A DNA stretch of 45,942 nucleotides, from positions 1 through 45,942 of the IMG/VR virus record IMGVR_UViG_3300019093_000572. The stretch is one strand, 5' to 3'. Below, one piece after another: positions 7,262 through 13,729 of this stretch. A program made the position numbers and the translations under genes. The notes beneath the pieces were generated by a model. The model was not told the origin of the DNA. It saw nothing but the letters and a program-made list of their open reading frames with translations, and ran no database searches. Every line of letters begins with the position of its first letter. The first letter of the stretch is position 1. Source of the DNA: a virus.

Positions 7262-7975
7262 TCATGTCTTGTTTGAATAGCTGGTGGCCAAGCCCAAGGC
7301 ACCCAGGATACGTATGTACATCCAGCCTATGTCAAACTCCCACCAATGACGACTGAGTTGAGCACTGCCCGGTGCCAGGTGGTGATTGTTGTGCAACTCT
7401 TCACCACCAACAACAATGCCCCAAGGACTGATATTACGACTTTGATCTCGTGTGGTTCCATTCCTGTATCCTATCCAATGAGCAACACCGTTGATGACCC
7501 CTGCGGCCCAAAATGGAATCCATATCATTTGAATACCCCAGATCAGCGGACCCCACCAGCCAAACATCAAGGTGTTGAACACAAAGAGAATGCCAATGCC
7601 AAGTCTACTGTGAGGAGTGTATATGTTGCGCTCCACCCAATCAGCAGGAGTACCACGACCATATGAGTCAACCATGATTTTATCTTTTGACGCTTCATGA
7701 TATAAGAATGCTCCTCGAAAAAATACACGCCCAATTCCGTATACGTGTGGGCTGTGTGGGTCGCCCGATGCGTCGCTGAATCTGTGATGTTTACGGTGTA
7801 TGGCCACCCACTGTTTGGTAACCATTCCGGTTGTGAGCCATAACCAGAATCTCATAAAGTGTGCAATCACCGGATGGAATGTGACTGATCTGTGTGCTTG
7901 GCTACGGTGTAGGTACAGGGTGACACACGCAATAGTCAGGTGTGTGGCGACGAGGGTGTATATAAATTCGGACAT
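7262..7975 (-). CDS. Fatty acid desaturase
   Basis: 237 residues. Three histidine boxes of the membrane di-iron desaturase family are present: HRSQAH (HxxxxH, near residue 24), HRKHH (HxxHH, near 60) and ELHNNHH (HxxHH, near 200), with hydrophobic helices between. This is the delta-9 acyl-CoA/acyl-lipid type, which inserts a double bond in a fatty acyl chain at the inner membrane. The start at 7975 (MSEFIYTL) is chosen because a longer frame would run antisense through the promoter and gene at 8054. At 237 residues it is shorter than usual bacterial desaturases (about 280-320) but the core is complete. The only minus-strand gene in the left half; probably host-derived cargo that alters membrane lipids. 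Confidence 0.88.
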   Translation of the reverse strand: MSEFIYTLVATHLTIACVTLYLHRSQAHRSVTFHPVIAHFMRFWLWLTTGMVTKQWVAIHRKHHRFSDASGDPHSPHVYGIGRVFFRGAFLYHEASKDKIMVDSYGRGTPADWVERNIYTPHSRLGIGILFVFNTLMFGWWGPLIWGIQMIWIPFWAAGVINGVAHWIGYRNGTTRDQSRNISPWGIVVGGEELHNNHHLAPGSAQLSRHWWEFDIGWMYIRILGALGLATSYSNKT

Positions 7976-8006
7976 ATAATACTTATGGCTAAGGTGCCAA
8001 TGCAGG

Positions 8007-8035
8007 TTGACAAGCTCTGCGTATAAATATATAAT
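8007..8035 (+). promoter_or_regulatory. Consensus sigma70 promoter
   Basis: TTGACA (8007-8012), 17-base spacer, TATAAT (8030-8035): a perfect match. It could also transcribe the tmRNA gene downstream. A TATAAATA (8022-8029), identical to the T4 late promoter box, overlaps the spacer. Confidence 0.88.
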
Positions 8036-8053
8036 ACCATACAGGAGCTGAAT

Positions 8054-8509
8054 ATGAGCACAGAATTTTTTCGCAAATACATGGATATTGTAGACGAAGC
8101 GGTACGTGGCGTACTGGTAAATCCAGGTGCTGGTCCAGGCTATCAGGATTATGCCATACGTCCAAACAGTCCGGAACAAAGAGATCAAGTGGCTCAGGGT
8201 CTAAAGACCGCTCGTGCTTACAATCGTGATGCTGCCAAGTATGCTGCGGCACCTGGCGAAAAGCAGGATGCCGATCCAGCTGAACTTGCAAGAAGAGCAA
8301 GAGGAGCCCAGAGTGGTTCAATTGTCCAACCAGGACCAAACAGTAGCGCCGAGCAAGACACTGGTATGCCAGTCAATATTCCAGGACACAATGAGCCTTG
8401 GCAGACCCGAGCTATTAATACTAAAACTTCAACTCTCGACGTTGGTAGTGATATTAAAGCAAATCAAGGCAAAGCAACCGGACCTAAAAAGCCAGTTAAG
8501 CCTTGGTAA
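8054..8509 (+). CDS. Pro/Ala-rich phage hypothetical protein
   Basis: 151 residues. It opens MSTEFFRKYMDIVDEA, a helical start that I recall from proteins of marine phages, and continues as a low-complexity chain rich in Pro, Gly, Ala and Gln with likely disorder; a basic PKKPVKPW end closes it. AGGAG lies 7 bases upstream. It is driven by the consensus promoter at 8007 and lies directly upstream of the tmRNA gene, so the two may share a transcript. Function unknown; disordered proteins of this kind are often virion-associated. Confidence 0.75.
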   Translation: MSTEFFRKYMDIVDEAVRGVLVNPGAGPGYQDYAIRPNSPEQRDQVAQGLKTARAYNRDAAKYAAAPGEKQDADPAELARRARGAQSGSIVQPGPNSSAEQDTGMPVNIPGHNEPWQTRAINTKTSTLDVGSDIKANQGKATGPKKPVKPW

Positions 8510-8510
8510 C

Positions 8511-8809
8511 AGTTATTGCTGTATGAAGCAAAGAGAACGGTGTTCTGGACGGGGGTGCGAATCCCCCCAGGTCCACCAAAAGAACTTTTGCATTAGCCAC
8601 ACCAGAAATGCAGTATGTGGGGGAATGTTAGTCAATAGTTCTTTTGATGGGCCTGCATAGTTTCGACAGGGCAACAAGTAACAGAGTGGACAGCACGGTA
8701 GGCGATGACCGTTAATCAAGCAAAAAAAGTAAATGCAAATGACTCACAATTTGCCTTAGCAGCCTAAACACTGCTTAGGGTAGTTATACCTCGTAACAGA
8801 AAATAACAG
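8511..8809 (+). ncRNA. ssrA: Circularly permuted two-piece tmRNA
   Basis: The order is reversed relative to normal tmRNA. First comes the acceptor piece: a T arm GGGGG-TGCGAAT-CCCCC (8551-8567), then CAGGTCC (8568-8574) and ACCA (8575-8578). A 70-base intervening segment (8579-8648) follows, then the coding piece starting GGGCCTG (8649-8655). GGGCCTG pairs with CAGGTCC in 7 pairs, the third being G-U, the alanyl-tRNA synthetase identity pair. The tag frame at 8720-8767 reads AKKVNANDSQFALAA and stop. Downstream GGTA/TACC and GTTA/TAAC (8779-8797) can form a pseudoknot. It rescues stalled ribosomes and tags proteins for proteolysis. 5' and 3' limits of the pieces are approximate; the upstream stop at 8509 bounds the acceptor piece. 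Confidence 0.92.
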
Positions 8810-8834
8810 ATAGGCTCTTCGGAGCCTATTCTTT
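8810..8834 (+). terminator. Intrinsic terminator of the tmRNA gene
   Basis: Stem ATAGGCTC/GAGCCTAT with a TTCG tetraloop, followed by TCTTT. It ends the tmRNA precursor. Confidence 0.88.
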
Positions 8835-8878
8835 GATCAGTACATAATATTGCATAAATACTACTATAGCCAAAAGGC

Positions 8879-8907
8879 TTGTTCTATTTCAAATATTGTT
8901 GTACACT
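8879..8907 (+). promoter_or_regulatory. Sigma70-like promoter
   Basis: TTGTTC (8879-8884), 17-base spacer, TACACT (8902-8907), followed by a 30-base leader with AAGGAG before the ATG at 8938. The -10 box matches consensus at four of six positions. Confidence 0.6.
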
Positions 8908-8937
8908 ACAACAGAGTTTTTTATACAAGGAGTATTA

Positions 8938-9480
8938 ATGAAAAAACTATTAGCAATCGCGGCCTTGACCGCATCATTTGGCGCCACAGCCGCCGACTAC
9001 ATCACAGTCGATGTCGAACACGTTCAAAGCAAACAAGGCAACCAAAACAGCACAGCTCAGTATGTTCGTGCTGGTAAAGAAATTGGTGGCATTCAAGCTG
9101 GCCTACAAAGCCGTACTGCCGTGTCGGCCGCAGGCGGACTGGCCAACAGTCTAGAATTGACTGCTGGCAAAGCAATGGGTGCTATTACTCCATTTGTTGG
9201 TTGGGGTCATGATAACGGTGCCAACGGCGCCAAAGGTGCCGCATACAACTACGGGTTGGTTGGTGCAACAACTGGTTTCAAAGCAGGCCCAGGTCTTGCC
9301 ACAGTTGGTGTGAAAACTCGTGTTGGCAGCACCGAAGAGTCCATGACCAATCAAACATTGGTATTTGGTACATATTCGCACCCAGTCGCAAAGAATGTTG
9401 CAATCAATGTTAACCTAAGCAAGAGTTATCAAGACATCAAAGAAAACGCTTATGGTTTGGGTGTCAGCTTTAATTTCTAA
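8938..9480 (+). CDS. Outer-membrane beta-barrel protein
   Basis: 180 residues. The N-terminus (MKKLLAIAALTASFGATAA) is a clear Sec signal peptide with an A-x-A cleavage site near residue 19. The mature chain is Gly/Ala/Asn-rich with alternating hydrophobic strands (TPFVGWGHD, NYGLVGATTGF, VGVKTRVG, AINVNLS) and ends GLGVSFNF, with the terminal Phe that directs barrels to the BAM machinery. About 160 mature residues fit an eight-stranded barrel like OmpA or OmpX. AAGGAG lies upstream of the ATG; an earlier in-frame start would leave no signal peptide at the N-terminus. It has its own promoter and terminator. A barrel in a phage could alter or block a receptor; that is inference. Confidence 0.85.
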   Translation: MKKLLAIAALTASFGATAADYITVDVEHVQSKQGNQNSTAQYVRAGKEIGGIQAGLQSRTAVSAAGGLANSLELTAGKAMGAITPFVGWGHDNGANGAKGAAYNYGLVGATTGFKAGPGLATVGVKTRVGSTEESMTNQTLVFGTYSHPVAKNVAINVNLSKSYQDIKENAYGLGVSFNF

Positions 9481-9503
9481 TTTCTATTTAGATTAGATGG
9501 ATC

Positions 9504-9526
9504 AAACCTGCTTCGGCAGGTTTTTT
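9504..9526 (+). terminator. Intrinsic terminator
   Basis: Stem AAACCTGC/GCAGGTTT with TTCG loop, then T run; core identical to the terminator at 5053. Ends the barrel gene. Confidence 0.92.
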
Positions 9527-9570
9527 CTTATGTGTAACACAACTGTAACGATTTTTGGCGTAAATATTAT

Positions 9571-10365
9571 ATGCAGAAGACCTACCGCAGTATATTCATC
9601 AGCGATGTACACCTTGGCACACGAGACTGCCAGGCGGATAGACTCAACAATTTTCTCAAACACAACACCTGCGATACACTATATCTTGTGGGAGATATAA
9701 TTGATGTGTGGAAAATCCAACAAAACCGATGGCGTTGGAAACAGAGCCATACCAATGTGGTGCGTAGAGTGTTGGGTCATGCCAAACGTGGCACCAGGGT
9801 CGTGTACGTGGCCGGTAATCATGACGAATTCCTGCGGCCCATGATACCATATGGTTTCAGTTTTGGCCTGATAGAAATTGTTAATCAGACCGAACACATA
9901 GGTGCAGATGGCCGGCACTATCTTGTAACACACGGAGACCTGTTCGATGGCATCACCAGACTGGCACCTTGGTTGGCATTTCTCGGCGACAAGTTATATG
10001 ATATGGTGCTTAATTGGAACAGTCGCTTCAACTGGGTTCGTCACAAATTAGGCTTTGGGTATTGGAGTCTTAGTAAATATCTCAAGCACCGAGTCAAAAA
10101 GGCTTCAGACTTCATGTTTCAATTTGAAAAGAATCTGGCAGGCTACTGTAAGAAGCGTGGATTTGATGGTGTGATATGTGGACACATACACCACGCAGAG
10201 ATCAAACTTATAGACGGCGTCGTCTATATGAACGACGGCGATTGGGTAGAATCGTGTACTGCCTTGGTGGAACACCACTCTGGACAATGGGAGATCGTAA
10301 CATGGACACGAACAAATGACAAAGAAGATATTGATAATAACCGACAACCTGCCGGATCAAATTAA
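9571..10365 (+). CDS. LpxH-like UDP-2,3-diacylglucosamine diphosphatase
   Basis: 264 residues. The calcineurin-type metallophosphoesterase motifs occur in order: DVHLG (D12, H14), GDIIDVW (D42), GNHDE (N83, H84), THGD (about 117-120) and GHIHHAE (about 198-204), which bind two Mn ions. In the family, LpxH hydrolyses the pyrophosphate of UDP-2,3-diacylglucosamine to form lipid X in lipid A synthesis. The sequence is closer to the LpxH2-like phosphoesterases often paired with a glycosyltransferase than to E. coli LpxH, so the exact substrate is uncertain. No good Shine-Dalgarno precedes the ATG. The 3' end overlaps the glycosyltransferase start by 50 bases. Probably host-derived. Confidence 0.83.
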   Translation: MQKTYRSIFISDVHLGTRDCQADRLNNFLKHNTCDTLYLVGDIIDVWKIQQNRWRWKQSHTNVVRRVLGHAKRGTRVVYVAGNHDEFLRPMIPYGFSFGLIEIVNQTEHIGADGRHYLVTHGDLFDGITRLAPWLAFLGDKLYDMVLNWNSRFNWVRHKLGFGYWSLSKYLKHRVKKASDFMFQFEKNLAGYCKKRGFDGVICGHIHHAEIKLIDGVVYMNDGDWVESCTALVEHHSGQWEIVTWTRTNDKEDIDNNRQPAGSN

Positions 10366-11317
10366 TGGTGTGGTCACCACTTACAAGAACATTGAGGCTT
10401 GTGCGGTACTGGATGGTTATCGCATTGATTATATTGATCCCAGGCGGTTCCGCTATGTTGATTGTCCTGGCTACGACCAAGTCAAACTTGCCCTTCCAAG
10501 GAACATGGGCCAGAAGATTGAAGAGATTGATCCGGATCATATCCACATCGCCACAGAAGGTCCTTTGGGTCTGTGGGCTAGAAAGTATCTTTCAATATGT
10601 GGTTATAGGTATAACACCGCTTATCATACTAAGTTTCCTGAAGGGTTGAAGAAACTATTTGGCATACCCGAAATGGTCACATGGCCTGTGGTGCGTTGGT
10701 TTCACAAACACTCAGGCAAGGTGTTGACCACGACAGATTCGATGGTGGCAGAGCTCAAGGCTCACGGGTTCGACGGCGAAGTTATTCCGTGGACACGCGG
10801 TGTTGATCGTGACGTATTCCATCCAGCACATAGAGTTAAAACTGATGGCAAATATATGTTGTGTGTGAGTCGTGTGAGTAAAGAAAAGAATTTGGAAAAA
10901 TTTCTTGAAATGGACTATCCAGGATATCTTAAAGTAATGGTCGGAGATGGACCCATGCTGGAAACATACCAGAAACAATATCCTGATGTAATATTCACTG
11001 GATTTAAAACTGGTGAAGCATTGGCAAAGTGGTATGCCAATGCCGAAGTGTTTGTGTTTCCCAGTCAGTGGGAAACATTCGGTATTGTCATGATTGAGGC
11101 CATGGCCTGTGGTACCCCGGTGGCGGCATTTCCTGTACAAGGTCCAGAAGATGTGGTTGATGAAGGCATCACCGGCTGTCTAAATGCAGATTTAAAACAG
11201 GCAGTTCACGATGCACTCATGCTGGACCGTCAACGTGTTTGGGAAGGCAGTGCTCGTTGGAGTTGGGAACGTGCCTGGACAATATTCCGAGATAATCTAG
11301 TGCCAGTTCGAAATTAA
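10316..11317 (+). CDS. GT4-family glycosyltransferase
   Basis: 333 residues with a GT-B fold. The N-terminal half begins with a Rossmann strand and an NGVVTTYKNI acceptor loop; the C-terminal half has CVSRVSKEKN, VGDGPM, FTGFKTGEAL and the nucleotide-sugar signature FPSQWETFGIVMIEAMACG, with the E-x7-E pair. GT4 enzymes move a sugar from UDP- or GDP-sugar to a lipid or glycan. Its start overlaps the LpxH-like gene by 50 bases, so the two are coupled; this phosphoesterase-glycosyltransferase pairing is known from proteobacterial genomes, where it is thought to make a glycolipid. Acceptor unknown. Confidence 0.88.
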   Translation: MTKKILIITDNLPDQINGVVTTYKNIEACAVLDGYRIDYIDPRRFRYVDCPGYDQVKLALPRNMGQKIEEIDPDHIHIATEGPLGLWARKYLSICGYRYNTAYHTKFPEGLKKLFGIPEMVTWPVVRWFHKHSGKVLTTTDSMVAELKAHGFDGEVIPWTRGVDRDVFHPAHRVKTDGKYMLCVSRVSKEKNLEKFLEMDYPGYLKVMVGDGPMLETYQKQYPDVIFTGFKTGEALAKWYANAEVFVFPSQWETFGIVMIEAMACGTPVAAFPVQGPEDVVDEGITGCLNADLKQAVHDALMLDRQRVWEGSARWSWERAWTIFRDNLVPVRN

Positions 11318-11356
11318 TAAAACTGTAATAATATACCCACTAAATAACATAATCGA

Positions 11357-11393
11357 CCACAACGATAGAGTGGCGCTGGAACTCGTAACCAGC
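11357..11393 (+). other. Two adjacent stem-loops upstream of a terminator, possible small RNA or 3' structure
   Basis: CCAC/GTGG (11357-11360 with 11370-11373) and GCTGG/CCAGC (11375-11379 with 11389-11393, 9-base loop) sit in series just before the terminator at 11400. They could be the 3' UTR fold of the glycosyltransferase mRNA or a short RNA. No tRNA fold can be completed. Confidence 0.35.
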
Positions 11394-11399
11394 TTTACC

Positions 11400-11426
11400 A
11401 AAGGACCTTGACAGGTCCTTTGTTTC
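11400..11426 (+). terminator. Intrinsic terminator with an embedded promoter box
   Basis: Stem AAAGGACCT/AGGTCCTTT with TGAC loop, followed by GTTTC. The loop supplies the -35 box of the next promoter (TTGACA at 11408-11413). Confidence 0.8.
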
Positions 11427-11436
11427 TGTGTACAAT
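11408..11436 (+). promoter_or_regulatory. Sigma70 promoter inside the terminator hairpin
   Basis: TTGACA (11408-11413), 17-base spacer, TACAAT (11431-11436). The -35 box is the terminator loop and the start of its 3' arm. Confidence 0.72.
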
Positions 11437-11456
11437 AACATTTTTTAGGAGTTATT

Positions 11457-11693
11457 ATGGACATGGATCAGGCAGCAGTTTGGTTGGGCGGCAGTATTTT
11501 GACAGCTCTTGGGTTTGTTGTTGTTGTCATTGCTGTGGTCATAGTCAACAACATCATTCACAAATTTTGGAAGCCTGTGAGAATTTTCACCGCAGACTCT
11601 TGGGATATTAATCCGCCTGGAAGATTTCCTACCGAAGACGAACTCAAACGAATTGAGCCCACGTCAGACACACCTACCCCTGCCAAAAAGTAA
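11457..11693 (+). CDS. Small single-pass membrane protein
   Basis: 78 residues: one hydrophobic helix (about residues 9-33, GGSILTALGFVVVVIAVVIVNNII), then a basic-aromatic HKFWKPVRIF segment, ADSW, and a polar Pro/Asp/Glu tail. Probably N-out/C-in in the inner membrane by the positive-inside rule. TTTAGGAG precedes the ATG by 6 bases. Relatives with an FWKPVRIFTADSW motif are, as I recall, found in phages and marine bacteria without function. Confidence 0.78.
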   Translation: MDMDQAAVWLGGSILTALGFVVVVIAVVIVNNIIHKFWKPVRIFTADSWDINPPGRFPTEDELKRIEPTSDTPTPAKK

Positions 11694-11751
11694 TTGAAAT
11701 CTTCTAACTGGACCATTAAAAAATACAATAGCAAATGCCTATGAAAACCGC

Positions 11752-11781
11752 TTGACAATAGTTTTTATTAGCATATATAAT
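11752..11781 (+). promoter_or_regulatory. Sigma70 promoter of the redox cluster
   Basis: TTGACA (11752-11757), 18-base spacer, TATAAT (11776-11781); both boxes are consensus. The leader is about 40 bases and ends with AAAGGAG before the ATG at 11828. Confidence 0.85.
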
Positions 11782-11827
11782 ACAGTACGTGCCGAGCGCA
11801 CATTTCATTATCAATAAAGGAGAATAT

Positions 11828-12367
11828 ATGAAAACCGTTGGTGATAAATTAACAACATTCGCAGTCACTGGCGTGAAGCCAGGACAACCAGAAGATGCTT
11901 TCTTTGAAATTACAGATGAGGATTTTCCAGGCAAGTGGAAAGTGATTGTTTACTATCCAAAAGATTTCACATTTGTTTGCCCTACAGAGATTGTGGCCTA
12001 CGACAAGTTGACAGGTGACTTTGCTGACCGTGACGCAGTCCTGCTCACAGGTTCAACAGACAATGAGTTCTGTAAAGTCAGCTGGCAAACAGCTCACGCT
12101 GATTTGAAGAAGATTACACACAACCAATTTGCTGACACACAGCGTGGTGAGTTGAGCTTGATTGAACAGTTGGGCGTGTTCTATGCTCCAGCCGGAGCCG
12201 CACTTCGCGCTACATTCATTGTGGACCCAGACAATGTTATCCAACACGTTACTGTGAACAACTTGAACGTGGGTCGTAGCCCAGAAGAAACCCTGCGAGT
12301 TCTTGATGCGCTTCAAACTGGTGAACTGTGTGCCTGTAACCGTACCGTGGGCGGAGAGACTCTATGA
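11828..12367 (+). CDS. ahpC: Peroxiredoxin AhpC/Tsa family
   Basis: 179 residues. The peroxidatic cysteine is C51 in FTFVCPTEI; the resolving pair may be C168/C170 in GELCACNR near the C-terminus, where the usual CP-W form is altered. A conserved Arg lies in ALRATFIVD (about 127). The enzyme reduces H2O2, alkyl hydroperoxides and peroxynitrite, and needs a reductant. AAAGGAG precedes the ATG at 11828, which is preferred over an earlier frame opening without a ribosome site. It is the first gene behind a consensus promoter and is followed, after five genes of mixed type, by an AhpD-like protein that could be its reducing partner. Confidence 0.9.
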   Translation: MKTVGDKLTTFAVTGVKPGQPEDAFFEITDEDFPGKWKVIVYYPKDFTFVCPTEIVAYDKLTGDFADRDAVLLTGSTDNEFCKVSWQTAHADLKKITHNQFADTQRGELSLIEQLGVFYAPAGAALRATFIVDPDNVIQHVTVNNLNVGRSPEETLRVLDALQTGELCACNRTVGGETL

Positions 12368-12492
12368 ACGAAGTAACCAAGGCTGTAATTTTTTGTGCAA
12401 TAGGTATGGCAATTAGTTTTGCTCCTATCTTGTACAAGAACAATTGGATCATACAGATGAATGGTCATCAAGTGAAACTTTTGGGAGAGTGA
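12364..12492 (+). CDS. Tiny membrane-associated protein
   Basis: 42 residues: MNEVTKAVIFCAIGMAISFAPILYKN forms one hydrophobic helix with a short polar tail (NNWIIQMNGHQVKLLGE). Its start overlaps the AhpC stop (ATGA) and only 3 bases separate its stop from the next ATG, so it is translated in the same operon. No recognised family. Confidence 0.6.
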   Translation: MNEVTKAVIFCAIGMAISFAPILYKNNWIIQMNGHQVKLLGE

Positions 12493-12495
12493 AGT

Positions 12496-12933
12496 ATGTT
12501 TAGTGTTTTAAAATTTATCTATATCTTATACAAGGCTTTTAGAGACGGACTCAATCCTAATCTAAACAGCCTACGTCATGCACCAGTATACCTAAGATAT
12601 CTTACCAGTATCTTGTTAGCCTGTTTCTGGTGTTTGGCGTTTGGCATTTACATTGGTGAATTGTTGACTATTGGTTACAACATGATTGGTCACATTGCCC
12701 TAATCACCATGGCTTTTTCTACTGGTTTTATCATGAGCATGTTTAGAAAGGCCTATGCACCTAGAGTAGGAACAGATCAATTCTTACGCATGCCAGATTA
12801 CAGCAGTCGTTGTGATGAGTTGACTGACCAACAACGACTTGAAAAGATACAAGAATGGAACCGTCGTAATGTGTGGAATGATCCGCATCTAAGTCAAAAA
12901 GATAATCTAGCACTAACTAGAGATATTAAATAA
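12496..12933 (+). CDS. Hypothetical membrane protein
   Basis: 145 residues with two hydrophobic segments (about residues 34-54, LTSILLACFWCLAFGIYIG; and about 61-82, MIGHIALITMAFSTGFIMSMF) and a charged cytosolic tail (DELTDQQRLEKIQEWNRRNVWND). No signal peptide. Between AhpC and cytochrome c. I do not recognise the family; the aromatic-basic N-terminus resembles an amphipathic membrane-surface helix. Confidence 0.72.
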   Translation: MFSVLKFIYILYKAFRDGLNPNLNSLRHAPVYLRYLTSILLACFWCLAFGIYIGELLTIGYNMIGHIALITMAFSTGFIMSMFRKAYAPRVGTDQFLRMPDYSSRCDELTDQQRLEKIQEWNRRNVWNDPHLSQKDNLALTRDIK

Positions 12934-12952
12934 AATTTTATAAGGAAATAAA

Positions 12953-13249
12953 ATGAAATCATTAGTGTTAGCAACTGCATTATTTTTATCAGTATCGGCT
13001 CAAGCACAAGATGCCGTTCAGGGCAAGACCAAATACGCTTCATGCTCGGCTTGTCACGGTGCTCAAGGACAGGGCGGAGTTGGCCCTAAGTTGGCAGGAC
13101 AGCCAGCCGCGGTCATTGAAAAGAAACTCACAGCCTACAAGAACAAACAGCAAGTAGGTCCACAAAGCCAACTCATGTGGGGCATGGCTGGTGCATTGAG
13201 TGCAGACGATATCAAGAACATTGCTGCCTACACAGCCACACTAAAGTAA
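12953..13249 (+). CDS. Class I c-type cytochrome
   Basis: 98 residues with a Sec signal peptide (MKSLVLATALFLSVSAQAQ; cleavage near residue 18) and one haem-binding motif, C31-S-A-C34-H35. The sixth ligand is probably M75 or M78 in QLMWGMAGALS. The GQGGVGPKLAGQ and DIKNIAAYTATLK segments are usual for small periplasmic cytochromes c of the c5/c553 kind. It moves electrons in the periplasm and needs host haem attachment machinery. AAGGAAAT precedes the ATG. A phage cytochrome c is rare; the gene looks proteobacterial. Confidence 0.88.
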   Translation: MKSLVLATALFLSVSAQAQDAVQGKTKYASCSACHGAQGQGGVGPKLAGQPAAVIEKKLTAYKNKQQVGPQSQLMWGMAGALSADDIKNIAAYTATLK

Positions 13250-13253
13250 TGTC

Positions 13254-13712
13254 ATGTTTATAAACTTTAGAAATTATTGGCAAACTTTGCCAGATCTCAG
13301 TCTCAGCCATCTGCTGTTGAGAATACCACTGGCACTGGTGTTTATCAGTCAAGGTCTCAGTAAGTTTCCATTTGATCCTGCCATGGGTGCTGGATTTGGT
13401 TTGCCGGCATTGGTATGGTGGTTTGTGTGCTACGGTGAAGTGGCAGCCGGCGTGGGATTATTGGTAGGTGGCTTGGCCACTGTTCCACGTCTGCAAGACA
13501 TTCCATCTGTGGCTGTGATAGGTGATATGATCACTCGCTTTAGTGGCATTGTGATGTGCTGTATTGCTACCGGTGTGATTTGGACTGTGCTCAAACCCGA
13601 AAGCCTGCTGACTTTTATCATGACTGACTATTTGCACTTCAGTCTCTGGGCAGGTGGACTGTATTTTGCTCTTAGGGGCAACTGGGCAGTAGCAGTGGAT
13701 AAAAAACTATGA
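13254..13712 (+). CDS. DoxX-family membrane protein
   Basis: 152 residues with about four hydrophobic segments (near 20-38, 47-72, 88-112 and 125-145). LLRIPLALVFISQGLSKF and the later FSLWAGGLYFALRGN match the DoxX family of membrane proteins, linked to thiosulfate:quinone oxidation and to redox stress defence with SodA and SseA in mycobacteria. It follows the cytochrome c gene by 4 bases. Two cysteine residues occur in hydrophobic segments. Exact role here unknown; a membrane redox partner is plausible. Confidence 0.8.
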   Translation: MFINFRNYWQTLPDLSLSHLLLRIPLALVFISQGLSKFPFDPAMGAGFGLPALVWWFVCYGEVAAGVGLLVGGLATVPRLQDIPSVAVIGDMITRFSGIVMCCIATGVIWTVLKPESLLTFIMTDYLHFSLWAGGLYFALRGNWAVAVDKKL

Positions 13713-13729
13713 TTGAAAGATCGTAAACA

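Noticed and set aside
7976-8188. N-terminal extension of the desaturase frame
   Set aside because: It would run antisense through a perfect promoter and the 8054 gene; family alignment and histidine-box spacing fit the start at 7975.
8214-8660. Plus-strand open frame running across the tmRNA acceptor piece
   Set aside because: It overlaps the 8054 gene in another frame and the tmRNA; no ribosome site.
11357-11399. tRNA-like hairpins before the 11400 terminator
   Set aside because: An anticodon-like stem can be drawn but no acceptor stem, D arm or T arm completes a tRNA.
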